This document shows, in pieces, positions 34,141 to 41,545 of a stretch of DNA of 45,740 nucleotides (positions are counted from its first letter, which is position 1; each line of letters begins with the position of its first letter). The notes below the pieces were generated by a model. The model ran no database searches and was not told the DNA's origin. It saw nothing but the letters and a program-made list of their open reading frames with translations. A program made the position numbers and the translations under genes. This DNA is from Planctomycetota bacterium (lineage in GTDB: Bacteria; Planctomycetota; MHYJ01; WSZJ01). The stretch lies in NCBI GenBank assembly GCA_016190145.1, contig JACPRD010000055.1:1-45740 (forward strand), in the 5' to 3' direction.

Positions 34141-34968
34141 TCACACCGTCTCCCCCGCCTTCCCTGGCGACTCTGGCTCTGTGGATGGCGCCGGCACGGG
34201 TTCCGGCGGCGCTTCCTTCGGCTTTGCGAGCAGGTCGCGAATCTCGGCGAGGCGATCCGAGATCGCGTTCGAGGCGGCCGTATTCCTGTTCAGTCCCCGC
34301 AGGAGGAGCAGGCCCACGATCGCGGGCGCCAGTCCTCCAACAAGGATCACGACGCCCATGAGCTTCTGAACGTCCTCGTCGCGCTTCGCTGACGAAATGA
34401 CGGCAATGCCCGCGACCAGCGCCGCGATCGCGAGCGCGACCAGGACCGCGGCGCCGAGGCCGGACCCTGCCCGCCCGCGCGCCGGCGCGGCCACGACGGC
34501 TGCCGGTTTCACGGCGGCCGCCGGCTTGACGGCTGTGTCGCCCCGCTTGAGGCGCTTCGTGACGCGGCCTTTCTGAGGCGCGGCCGGCTCCTCCGGTTTC
34601 GCCGCGGCGGCGGACTCCGCGGGGTTCGTCTCCGCGGCAGCCACAGCCGGCGGCGGAGCCGCGTCGGGAGGCGGAGGCGCAATGAGCCCTTCCTTCGTCT
34701 CCACCTCGGGCGAGGTCGTCAGCCCCGGCGCCTGAACGGGCTCGGCCGCCGCTTCGGCCGCGGGCGCGCCCTCCGGGGTCTCGCCCGGAGGCGAGGACTC
34801 CTCAATCGGCGCGGCGGCAGGCGGCGCTTTCTCGACAATCGTCGGCTCCGCGGTTGAAGCGGGGATCTGCAGGACCTGGTTGCACTTCGGGCACCGCGCC
34901 TTGCGGCCGGCGAGGCGGTCGGGGGCCTTGAAGCGGAAGCCGCAGGCGCAGGCGGTGAGGATGGGCAT
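34141..34968 (-). CDS. Zinc-ribbon membrane protein with Pro/Ala-rich linker
   Basis: The protein is 275 residues from ATG 34968. Residues 7-35 form a zinc ribbon of the MJ0042 type (CACGFRFKAPDRLAGRKARC, then PKCNQVLQIP; CxC and CxxC pairs). A long low-complexity linker of about 110 residues rich in Pro, Ala and Glu follows. Two membrane spans are seen at about 175-195 (LGAAVLVALAIAALVAGIAV) and 205-225 (LMGVVILVGGLAPAIVGLLL). The tail is charged (AISDRLAEIRDLLAKPKEAP). Zinc-ribbon-plus-linker membrane proteins are common in planctomycetes and have no assigned role. It converges on the Fic gene. Confidence 0.78.
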   Translation of the reverse strand: MPILTACACGFRFKAPDRLAGRKARCPKCNQVLQIPASTAEPTIVEKAPPAAAPIEESSPPGETPEGAPAAEAAAEPVQAPGLTTSPEVETKEGLIAPPPPDAAPPPAVAAAETNPAESAAAAKPEEPAAPQKGRVTKRLKRGDTAVKPAAAVKPAAVVAAPARGRAGSGLGAAVLVALAIAALVAGIAVISSAKRDEDVQKLMGVVILVGGLAPAIVGLLLLRGLNRNTAASNAISDRLAEIRDLLAKPKEAPPEPVPAPSTEPESPGKAGETV

Positions 34969-34979
34969 AGGCGCGAAAT

Positions 34980-35460
34980 CCTATCGGAGGTCCCGCCGGG
35001 TTGCCCGAAATTCCGCGATCAGCTCCTGCGGGTGGACCGTTCGATGTCGCGCACGGCCTCGTGATGAAGCGCGAGCGCGGGTTCGAACGGCTTCGCTCGC
35101 TCGAAGTAAGGGAATCCTGGTCGGGTCGGGCGGCTCGGGGAGGTCCCAGGCGGGGAACTCAGGGAAGGGGGCATGAGCCGGGAGCGCAGTGAGGGAGAAG
35201 CGGTCGTCGGGGGTGGGGCGGCCGGGAAGCGAGCAACGGCGTGGTAGCGGGAGGGGCGCGTGATTCCTCGGGGATGAGAAGACCGAGGTGGCGGAGGGTT
35301 TTGTAGATCACGTCCTCGTCGTCGATGACGGCGACGACTTTCATCTCGGAGCCGCAGCGGGGGCAGAGGAGCGGATTGACCTCGTAGACCTTGGCTATGA
35401 GGCAGGCCCAGGCGCGGCGGGCGTCATGCGGCGCCTTGTCGGCGTCGGCGGCGGGGTCCT
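34980..35460 (-). mobile_element. IS91-type transposase C-terminal remnant (copy 3, longest)
   Basis: From about 35460 to 35280 the minus strand reads ARRAWACLIAKVYEVNPLLC, then PRCGSEMKVVAVIDDEDVIY and TLRHLGLLIPEESRAP, the zinc-ribbon C-terminal region of IS91/IS801-type transposases. A stop at 35159 interrupts it; in another frame the tail continues as FPEFPAWDLPEPPDPTRIPL to a TAG near 34982. Upstream of 35460 the frame (ASPARLLPADPSEKDPAADA) is no longer clearly transposase. Catalytic tyrosines are absent, so the element is dead. Confidence 0.65.
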
Positions 35461-35644
35461 TCTCCGACGGATCGGCGGGGAGAAGCCGGGCTCGCCGACC
35501 GCCTGATCCATTCGCGGTACGCGCTTTTCGGTGCGCGGACGCTGACGTTCGACGCCGCCCTCGCCCGCCTGCCGGGCGCGAAGCGGATCCGGGTTTCGCG
35601 CCGTCCGTCCTGAACCTCGACGTGATCCCAGGCGATAGAAGGCC

Positions 35645-36010
35645 ATGGGCCAACGGATTGAAGGACTGGCGTGGTATCCGAAAGGCGGCAAGCGGTGGGG
35701 CTGGGAGGAACTTGCCCCATTCAGCCGTCTCCGGCATGACTGTTCCGTCGTCCACAGGCTCGCCCGGCAGGGGCGCCCGGGAGGATTTCAGCCCACGCAG
35801 GAAATGCCACGGTGGACGAGGCGTCCAGGAGCCTTGTTTCGATGGTTCGCCGCGAGGGAGTTGCAGGGAATCGCCCGAAGCCGCGTCGCGTGCCTTGAGT
35901 CCAAGGACCTTGATCCGAAGGAGTTGAAAGAAGTCTGCGACGAGATGCTCCCGTGGCTGCTGGCCTTCGGCGATCCGGCGAAGGTCTTCTTCATCTTCGA
36001 CTTCGTTTGA
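35645..36010 (+). CDS. Hypothetical protein
   Basis: A 121-codon frame from ATG 35645. Its second half (ARSRVACLESKDLDPKELKE, then VCDEMLPWLLAFGDPAKVFF) has the balanced composition of a real protein. The first half is less convincing (KRWGWEELAPFSRLRHDC, VHRLARQGRPGG) and could be out of frame. A competing minus-strand frame through the same DNA is richer in Pro/Arg and less likely. From 35460 to 35644 nothing is recognised. No family or neighbour gives a function. Confidence 0.35.
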   Translation: MGQRIEGLAWYPKGGKRWGWEELAPFSRLRHDCSVVHRLARQGRPGGFQPTQEMPRWTRRPGALFRWFAARELQGIARSRVACLESKDLDPKELKEVCDEMLPWLLAFGDPAKVFFIFDFV

Positions 36011-36433
36011 AGGCGGAGATCCTGATTCGCCGGAATGCGGTGGCGCGCACCCGCTAGCATGCCATCTGTTTGCAGAGACGGACAGAATGGTATTCAGGAA
36101 TCGTGCCAATGCCCCCCGAGAGTGCTCCCGCCGATCCTCCTCGCGAGCCGGTCCTCGACTCCCGCGCGCTGAACCTCCCCGGCGCGGCCGTCGTCTCCGC
36201 ATCGCTCCGTCGCGCGCCCTCGACACCGCTTCACCGCCCGCGGCCCTTCCCCCCCCAGCAATAGGAACTTGGAAACCGCCCGCCGCGCTGCCGGGCGCGC
36301 GGTTTCGCCCTGCACCTGGTCCCAGGCGGGGAGCTCAGACCCTTCGACAGGCTCAGGGCGGGGGAAAGGGGCTTGAGCGGAGAGCGATCTGCGGTCTGGT
36401 ATCATGTAGAAGCGCACTAACCAGGAGCATCAA
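36011..36433. other. Gene-poor stretch with IS91 tail scar and dispersed repeat
   Basis: No convincing gene is present. At 36331-36385, GTCCCAGGCGGGGAGCTCAG and GGGGAAAGGGGC repeat the tail of the IS91-type remnant (about 35143-35170). Inside this copy an extra ACCCTTCGACAGGCTCAGGG (about 36349-36368) is inserted, a short sequence that occurs as a dispersed repeat in many environmental bacterial genomes. The stretch ends with a TATCAT box (about 36400-36405) and AGGAG (about 36423-36427), which would serve the UPF0175 gene that follows. Confidence 0.45.
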
Positions 36434-36715
36434 ATGTCGGAGCTGGCCGTCCCTTTTCCGGAGGACATCCTGAAGACCGTCCATCGCACCGCGGATGAAT
36501 TCGCGGCCGATGTCCGGCTTGCTTCCGCGGTCGAGTGGTACCGGCGCGGGTTGGTTTCGCAGGGCCGCGGCGCGGCGATCGCGGGTCTCAGACGCGCGGA
36601 GTTCATCGAGGCCCTCTCCGCGCGGAAAGTCGACGTGATTCAGTTCGATCCGGCAGACCTGGACGACGAGCTTCAGCGTGGCGGCGCGCGCGAAAGGACT
36701 GATCCCCGCCGTTGA
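36434..36715 (+). CDS. UPF0175 antitoxin-like protein with aberrant tail
   Basis: The protein is 93 residues with AGGAG seven bases before ATG 36434. Residues 1-78 match UPF0175 proteins: a strand (LAVPFPEDILK), then the helix VRLASAVEWYRRGLVSQGRG, the helix-turn-helix AAIAGLRRAEFIEALSARKV, and the end VIQFDPADLDDEL. The family normally stops just after DLxxEL. Here the frame runs on for 14 residues (RGGARERTDPRR) into DNA that in another frame encodes the end of a DUF3368 toxin. The native stop was thus probably lost in the deletion that removed most of the toxin. Confidence 0.75.
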   Translation: MSELAVPFPEDILKTVHRTADEFAADVRLASAVEWYRRGLVSQGRGAAIAGLRRAEFIEALSARKVDVIQFDPADLDDELQRGGARERTDPRR

Positions 36716-36806
36716 GCCCGTCCTGCGCAGGCTCATGGCCGTGGGGATGTACCTGTCGCCACAGGCTGTAGCGGAGATCCTGAAGCGGGCGGGAGAGAAG
36801 ATCTGA
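36678..36806 (+). pseudogene. C-terminal remnant of DUF3368 (PIN-like) toxin
   Basis: The frame from GTG 36678 to TGA 36806 encodes AARAKGLIPAVEPVLRRLMA, then VGMYLSPQAVAEILKRAGE. This matches the last 40 or so residues of DUF3368 proteins (usually AKxxGLIPxVxPLLDxLxxxGFxISxxLxxxVLxxAGE). The PIN-like catalytic part, about 110 residues, is missing. The upstream antitoxin gene is fused across the deletion in a different frame. The module is therefore antitoxin plus dead toxin. Confidence 0.65.
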
Positions 36807-36854
36807 CGCGTCGGGCGTGAGGTCGAAACTGCCGAGCACGATGACTCCCACGAG

Positions 36855-37134
36855 TCATTCGATCCCGCGCAACCGCCGCCCCGCCATCGCGACCCGCCGC
36901 TCGAGCCGCTCCCGCCTTCCGCCCAACTCCTCCCGCTCCCGCGGCGCAAGATCCGCCCGCTCGAGCAGCCGCCGCGTGACGTCAAGCGCCCGCGTGAAGT
37001 TCTTCTCCCGGTGCTCGTAGTGCTTCGCGAGCTCGACCCCCGCTTCCAGCCCCTTCCGCCCCGGCTCGCGCACGGCCATTTCCCAGAGGGGGAGGGCGTC
37101 GGCGGCGGCGCCGCGTTTCTTCTTCACGCGGGTT
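36855..37134 (-). pseudogene. Fragment of the YprB-like exonuclease gene (copy 4, 3' end)
   Basis: A 90-residue frame (GTG 37127 to stop 36855) reads KKKRGAAADALPLWEMAVRE, then PGRKGLEAGVELAKHYEHRE and RLERRVAMAGRRLRGIE. It is a close copy of the last 90 residues of the intact gene at 38916-40115, less than 2 kb away. The similarity starts abruptly at the stop codon of the hicA-like pseudogene. The nuclease domain is absent. The helical C-terminal part could in principle still be made. Confidence 0.75.
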
Positions 37135-37353
37135 TCACAGAAGCTCGTTGAACCGCTCCACGGAAAGCCCAGCCAGAGCGATGATCGAACGCAACGTCCC
37201 TTGGGGAGTCTCCCGGCGATGGAAGGCGACCGTGACGATCCGCCCGTCGGAATGGCGGTAGAAACGATGCGAACCTCACGAAGGGACGCAGGAAAACCCG
37301 AGGCGGACGAGAAGGCGTTCCACTCTCTGCGGCTTCGCCGACTTCGGCCTCAT
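37135..37353 (-). pseudogene. hicA-like toxin with in-frame stop
   Basis: One frame from ATG 37353 to TGA 37135 encodes 72 codons with a single internal TGA at 37276-37278 (codon 26). Before it is KPQRVERLLVRLGFSCVPS; after it GSHRFYRHSDGRIVTVAFHR, then GTLRSIIALAGLSVERFNEL. HicA toxins normally have Arg-Gly-Ser-His here, so an Arg codon CGA has probably become TGA. The catalytic-type histidine (GSH) lies after the stop. Upstream, a 19-residue frame (37409-37350, LDFGDPIPREAALHRIRVG) ends in an ATGA overlap with hicA and looks like the end of a HicB antitoxin (GDPIPxP...RIxV). The rest of hicB is gone. Readthrough or a sequencing error is the alternative. Confidence 0.7.
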
Positions 37354-37537
37354 CCGACCCGGATTCGGTGGAGCGCAGCTTCCCTGGGGATCGGATCGCC
37401 GAAGTCGAGTCAGTCGATCCAGCGCTGGTGGATCATGATGTGGACAGATCCTTTACGACGGATTGCGGGGTTGCCTAAAGTGTCTCTCGCTCCATCGGCA
37501 CACGCGGGATGGGCCGCTTATTCCTGGGGATCGGATC

Positions 37538-38074
37538 ATGCCCTTCGTGCCCTTTCATTCGCGCTTCCCGGATGTTGCAGAACGCGAATCGCGCACCGTT
37601 ACGGTCTTCGATCGAGACCCCCTGCCGCAGGACACGTACGTCTTTGCCGAGTCCTACTGCGACGAAGAGCGGTGCGATTGCCGCAGAGTGTTCCTCAACG
37701 TCTTCTCGAAGTCGGGGATGGCCTTCCTGGCCACCATCAGCTGGGGCTGGGAGAGCCGCGAGTTCTACCGCGAGTGGATGCACGGCGCCGCTGACGAGGA
37801 AGACCTCGACGAACTTCAAGGGCCAGCGCTGGTCAGGATGACCGCGCAGAGCCCTCTTGCTCCCGCGCTCCTCGGAATATTTCAGGAAGTCGTCCTCGAC
37901 GATGCGTACGCCGCAAGGCTGAAGCGGCACTACCGGATGTTCCGCGAGTCGGTGGATCGGAAGGAGGCCCATCGCCCACACGGGGCGGGTACGCCTCCCC
38001 CAGGAGCCCCCGGTCGAAACGTCCCGTGTCCTTGTGGCAGCGGGAAGAAGTTCAAGAGGTGTTGCGGAGAATAG
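37538..38074 (+). CDS. SEC-C motif protein with cysteine-rich N-terminal half
   Basis: The protein is 178 residues from ATG 37538, preceded by GGGGATCGG. The C-terminus is a SEC-C zinc-binding motif (NVPCPCGSGKKFKRCCGE, residues 161-178), as at the end of SecA and many small proteins. A second cysteine group is at C41, C46 and C48 (YCDEERCDCRRVFLNVFS). The N-terminal domain (PFHSRFPDVAERESRTVTV) is conserved in a group of small SEC-C proteins of unknown role. It is intact and lies between the hicA pseudogene and the second UPF0175 gene. Confidence 0.8.
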   Translation: MPFVPFHSRFPDVAERESRTVTVFDRDPLPQDTYVFAESYCDEERCDCRRVFLNVFSKSGMAFLATISWGWESREFYREWMHGAADEEDLDELQGPALVRMTAQSPLAPALLGIFQEVVLDDAYAARLKRHYRMFRESVDRKEAHRPHGAGTPPPGAPGRNVPCPCGSGKKFKRCCGE

Positions 38075-38137
38075 GGCCGCCTTCGGCGGGAGAAACTGGA
38101 CCATTCTCGGAGCTGATGCCTTGGTAAGATGAGATCC

Positions 38138-38356
38138 ATGACCACCCTGACAGTCGACCTTCCCTCCGAAGTTCCCGCCGAGGAGGCCCGTCTCGCGATG
38201 GCGGTGAAGCTGTACGAACTCGGCCGGCTCACCCTGGGTCAGGCGGCAACGGCGGCGGGTTTCTCGAAGCGCGCCTTCATGGAATTGCTCGGCAAGTTCG
38301 GCGTTCCGGTCATAGCCTACCCCGCGGCCGATCTCGCGAAGGAACTCGGCGAGTGA
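38138..38356 (+). CDS. UPF0175 antitoxin-like protein
   Basis: The protein is 72 residues from ATG 38138; ATG 38129 is possible. It is a complete UPF0175 protein: TTLTVDLPSEVPAEEARLAM, then VKLYELGRLTLGQAATAAGF (helix-turn-helix), SKRAFMELLGKFGVPVI and the family end ADLAKELGE. Such proteins are encoded before DUF3368 PIN-like toxins and are thought to act as VapB-like antitoxins and repressors. The stop overlaps the GTG start of the toxin gene (GTGA). The toxin is frameshifted. Confidence 0.82.
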   Translation: MTTLTVDLPSEVPAEEARLAMAVKLYELGRLTLGQAATAAGFSKRAFMELLGKFGVPVIAYPAADLAKELGE

Positions 38357-38789
38357 AGGCGTTGGCTGTCGCTGACAGCGCCTGCGCATCGGAAGGCTTG
38401 ACCTCGTTTCCGCCCAATTCACTTCCGTTCTCGCTCCCCCGGCGGTGATCTCCGAAGTCGGAGTCCCTTTGCCTTGGCTCCGGCGCGTCATGCCGAGGAA
38501 CTCGACACTCATCGCCGCGCTTCGGCTTCAGGTTGAAGGCGGGGAATCCGAAGCCATCGCCCTGGCCGCTGAATCTCCCGGTGCCGAGCTCATCCTTGAC
38601 GACCGCAAGGCGCGTCGCATCGCAGCGGAAATGAGTCTCCCGATCGTCGGGACGGTAGGACTCCTCCTGCGCGGGAAGCGTGATGGTCTCCTGCAGGCCA
38701 TCACCCCGGTGTTGAACTCCCTGAGCGCGGCCGGTTTTCACATCGCTCCGGCGCTCCGGCTGGAAGCGTTGCGCAGGGCAGGGGAGTGA
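38353..38789 (+). pseudogene. DUF3368 (PIN-like) toxin, frameshifted near the N-terminus
   Basis: The first frame from GTG 38353 reads KALAVADSAC, which fits the start of DUF3368 proteins (VxDSSxLIxL). After GCCTGC (about 38385) the family resumes in another frame: RIGRLDLVSAQFTSVLAPPA, then VISEVGVPLPWL and the conserved ESEAIALAAE, LILDDRKARRIA, VGTVGLLLRGKRDGL and EALRRAGE. A short segment (the LIAL part, about 14 bases) is missing at the break. From 38445 the rest is open to 38789, so the lesion is small and sharp. The first Asp of the PIN active site (VADS) is kept but cut off from the rest. Confidence 0.78.
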
Positions 38790-38915
38790 CTGAGCAAGAG
38801 GAACGTGCTTCTGCGTGCCAGCCGAGGCAGGAGCCGAAGAAGTCGTCGGCCGGCTCACCACCGCGGGGATGATCCTCCTCAAGTAGAGGTGCATCCGAGG
38901 CGGTCCAGCCCGGGG

Positions 38916-40115
38916 TCATTCCAAGCCGCGCCGCCGTCGCCCCGCGCCTTTCGTCCTTCGCTCGAGCCGCTCCCGCCGCACGCCTAACTCCTGCCGCTCT
39001 CGCGCGGTCAGGTCCGTCCGCTCGAGTAATCGCCGCGTAAGCTCGAGCGCCCGCGCGAAGTTCTTCTCCCGGTGCTCGTAGTGCTTCGCGAGCTCAACCC
39101 CCGCGTCCAGCCCCTTCCGCCCCGGCTCGCGGGCGGCCAATTCCCAGAGGGGGAGGGCGTCGTCGGCGGCGCCGCGTTTCTTTTTCACGCGGGCGAGTTC
39201 GGGGGCGGCGTCGCGGGCGCCGCGGGAGAGGGCTTCGCCCAGGGTCGCCTCGGCGCGGGCGTCGCCTTCCTTGGCCATCATGGCGCCGAGCGAAAAGAGG
39301 TCGGTCTCGTGGGCGGCGTCGCCCGGGCGCTCGAGGAGCCGCGCGAGGCGGCCGGCGAGGGCGGCCAGGGCGGTGAGGTCGAGGCGGTTGTGCTCGATGA
39401 CGGGGGCGAGCGGGCGCGGGTCGCCGAGGGCGAGCCAGTCGAACCAGCGCTGCGGGATCTCGGAGCCGTCGATGTCGCCGTGGCGCGGGCGGCCCAGGAC
39501 TTCGGACTCGAGGCGCGAGAGCGTGCAGGAGTCCAGGCGGCGGCGCCAGACGCGGCGGGCGGGGTGGAGGAGGTCGAGGTGGGGAAGAGGCGCGAGGGTG
39601 CGGCGGTGGAGGACGAAGCGGGTTTCGAGGAGGGGGACGTCGAAGCACTTGCCGTTGAAGGTGACGAGGTGGGTGCAGCCGCGGAGGTCTTCCTCGACGC
39701 GCGCGAGGGCGGCGGGCTCGGAGGCGTGGGAGCGGAGGAAGTACTGGCGGGTTTCGAGGCGGCCGTCGCGGATGCGGGCGAGGCCGATGAGGAAGGCGAC
39801 GGTGCCGGTGCCGCCGGCGAGGCCGGTGGTTTCGAGGTCGAGGAAGCCGACGTCGGCGTGGCGCGCGGCGGCCCAGGCGGGCTCGCGGGCGAGGGCGGCC
39901 CAGAAGCGCGGGTCGGCGGCGAGAAATTCGGCGGGGACGGGGTCGTCGCGGCGGACGAGGAAGGCGCCGCCGCCGATGTCTTCGCCCGGGAGGATGTCCG
40001 CGATGTCGGCGCGCGCGCGGCCGCCGCGGAGCGCGCGCTCGACGGCGTCGCGCGCGGGACCCGCGGGGGCGGGCGCGGGGCCGAGGATGCGTTCGAGGCG
40101 GTCGCGGAGGGGCAT
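38916..40115 (-). CDS. YprB-like RNase H-fold exonuclease with TPR-like C-terminus
   Basis: The protein is 399 residues from ATG 40115. The nuclease domain is about 85-260 with DEDD-type acids visible: D93 and E95 (FLDLETTGL), D159 (TFNGKCFDVPLLETRF) and D246 (EHNRLDLTAL). The family signatures HLDLLHPARRVWRRRL and GDIDGSEIPQRWFDWL are present. This is the YprB ribonuclease-H-like group. The C-terminal 130 residues are helical and TPR-like (LPLWELAAREPGRKGLDAGV, ELAKHYEHREKNFARAL). It is the only intact copy; four fragments of this gene family lie elsewhere in the window, all on the same strand. It is probably cytoplasmic, acting on nucleic acid. Confidence 0.85.
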   Translation of the reverse strand: MPLRDRLERILGPAPAPAGPARDAVERALRGGRARADIADILPGEDIGGGAFLVRRDDPVPAEFLAADPRFWAALAREPAWAAARHADVGFLDLETTGLAGGTGTVAFLIGLARIRDGRLETRQYFLRSHASEPAALARVEEDLRGCTHLVTFNGKCFDVPLLETRFVLHRRTLAPLPHLDLLHPARRVWRRRLDSCTLSRLESEVLGRPRHGDIDGSEIPQRWFDWLALGDPRPLAPVIEHNRLDLTALAALAGRLARLLERPGDAAHETDLFSLGAMMAKEGDARAEATLGEALSRGARDAAPELARVKKKRGAADDALPLWELAAREPGRKGLDAGVELAKHYEHREKNFARALELTRRLLERTDLTARERQELGVRRERLERRTKGAGRRRRGLE

Positions 40116-40321
40116 GGGTTTCCGCCTATCTTACGATTTCAGCAGGGCGACGAACCCTTTCGCGACCCAGACGCGGTTCCGCTTCCGATGCCCCGTCTCA
40201 TTGAAGCGGCGCGTGCGGATTACGGCCATGCTGAGGAAGTGAGGGGAGCGGGGGAATCCGGGGGAGCGGGGGAAGCGGTCGTTCATGTGCGCCGGAGGCT
40301 CCCCTGCTTCCCCTGCGAGTC

Positions 40322-41545
40322 TCACCTTTTCTTGTGAGAAAGCTCCCCATACAGCGCCACAAGTCGCAGGAAGACCGAGGCCTGAGTGGGCGAATCACCG
40401 GCCTCGAGTTTTTCCGGGACGGTGGTTTCGGGAAACAGAAAACCGCCGCCGTTTCGAAACGCCACGCTGTCGACCTCCAGCCCCAGGTCCAACGACCGCC
40501 GGGCGATGCTGAGCACGCGACTCTCGAACACCCCGCTGTCGAAGGACTCGTCGCCGCTCTGCCTTTCGGCGTTGTGGCTGATGCCGAGTTTCCAGCCGTA
40601 GCTGTGCACGACCGCGAGGACCCCGTCGGGACCCGTCAGCTCCGTGAACCCGTCGTCGGCGGTGAGCTTCGGGTCCCCGACCCAATCGCGATTCCACTCG
40701 AGCCGGATTCCGTCGAAATTCAAAGCCAGTCCGCCCGGTGCGCCCGCCTCTTCGTCCAGGGCGGTCTTCAGGGCGCGGTAGGCATCCCGCCACGTCTGCT
40801 TCGCGCCGCCGTCCTTTCTGGCGGTGCGTTTCTGGAAGAGCGCATCGCCCAGGACGAAACGAATGCCTGGAAACTCCTTCTGTACGCCTTTCATGAAGGA
40901 GATGGCGTTGACCACGTTATTGGCGAGGCCGTGGCCTTCCCGCGTGTTCGGGTTTCCCGACAGCATGCTCTGGAGCTTCAGGCAGGCGACGCGATACGGC
41001 GGGTCGAGCTTGCCGCCGATTCCGTTGATCCGGGCGATCAAACGGATCGTCTCGACCAGCCCTTTGGTTTTCGCAGGAGCCCCGGACGGGTTCCCGGGAG
41101 CGACGTAGCTCTTCGAACCGCCGGCGTGGACAGCCAGCGCGACGCCGTGGGTGTTGAGGACGGTGAGCATCCGTTTCAGGTACTCGTCGTAGCACTGCTC
41201 CACACGGTCCCCGGCGCCGGCTGGAGGGTACGACGGGTCCTTCAGGCACAGGTCGGCGAAGCCGTCCGCAACCGGCCGTCCACGGTGAAACAGGTAGGAC
41301 TGGAGGACGTACACGTCCATCGCCGCGAGCGTGCCGGACCAGCTCTTCGGATCATCCCACTTGGACAGCGTGTCCGGAGCGAACTGCTTCACTCGATCTC
41401 CGGCGTCGGGGTCGTCGATGGCGTAATCGTCTCGCGAGAACCAGAACTGGATCTCTCCCGGCTCTCTTCCCGCCTCGGCCGGCACAGCCTGACCTGCGAC
41501 CGGGCGCGCGCCCGCGAGGAGAATCAGCGCAATCCAGGGCCTCAT
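40322..41545 (-). CDS. Secreted protein, possible TIM-barrel fold
   Basis: The start is ATG 41545, overlapping the stop of the upstream gene (ATGA), and gives a signal peptide (WIALILLAGARPVAGQ). The protein is 407 residues. Alternating strands and helices such as LAAMDVYVLQSYLF, HGVALAVHAGGS, FPGIRFVLGDALF, GGLALNFDGIRLEWNRDW and LEVDSVAFRNGGGFL suggest a beta/alpha barrel, possibly a glycosidase-like protein. No catalytic pair could be assigned and no family was recognised. It is the second gene of a two-gene operon. Confidence 0.72.
   Translation of the reverse strand: MRPWIALILLAGARPVAGQAVPAEAGREPGEIQFWFSRDDYAIDDPDAGDRVKQFAPDTLSKWDDPKSWSGTLAAMDVYVLQSYLFHRGRPVADGFADLCLKDPSYPPAGAGDRVEQCYDEYLKRMLTVLNTHGVALAVHAGGSKSYVAPGNPSGAPAKTKGLVETIRLIARINGIGGKLDPPYRVACLKLQSMLSGNPNTREGHGLANNVVNAISFMKGVQKEFPGIRFVLGDALFQKRTARKDGGAKQTWRDAYRALKTALDEEAGAPGGLALNFDGIRLEWNRDWVGDPKLTADDGFTELTGPDGVLAVVHSYGWKLGISHNAERQSGDESFDSGVFESRVLSIARRSLDLGLEVDSVAFRNGGGFLFPETTVPEKLEAGDSPTQASVFLRLVALYGELSHKKR

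Noticed and set aside
36855..37127. Independent small gene
   Set aside because: It is a close copy of the 3' end of the nearby exonuclease gene and lacks its nuclease domain.
37135..37353. TGA recoded as an amino acid
   Set aside because: TGA serves as the stop in many intact genes here, and the codon before it fits a simple CGA to TGA change.
39072..40337. Long Gly/Ala/Glu-rich plus-strand frame
   Set aside because: It is antisense to the exonuclease gene, whose catalytic acids are clear.
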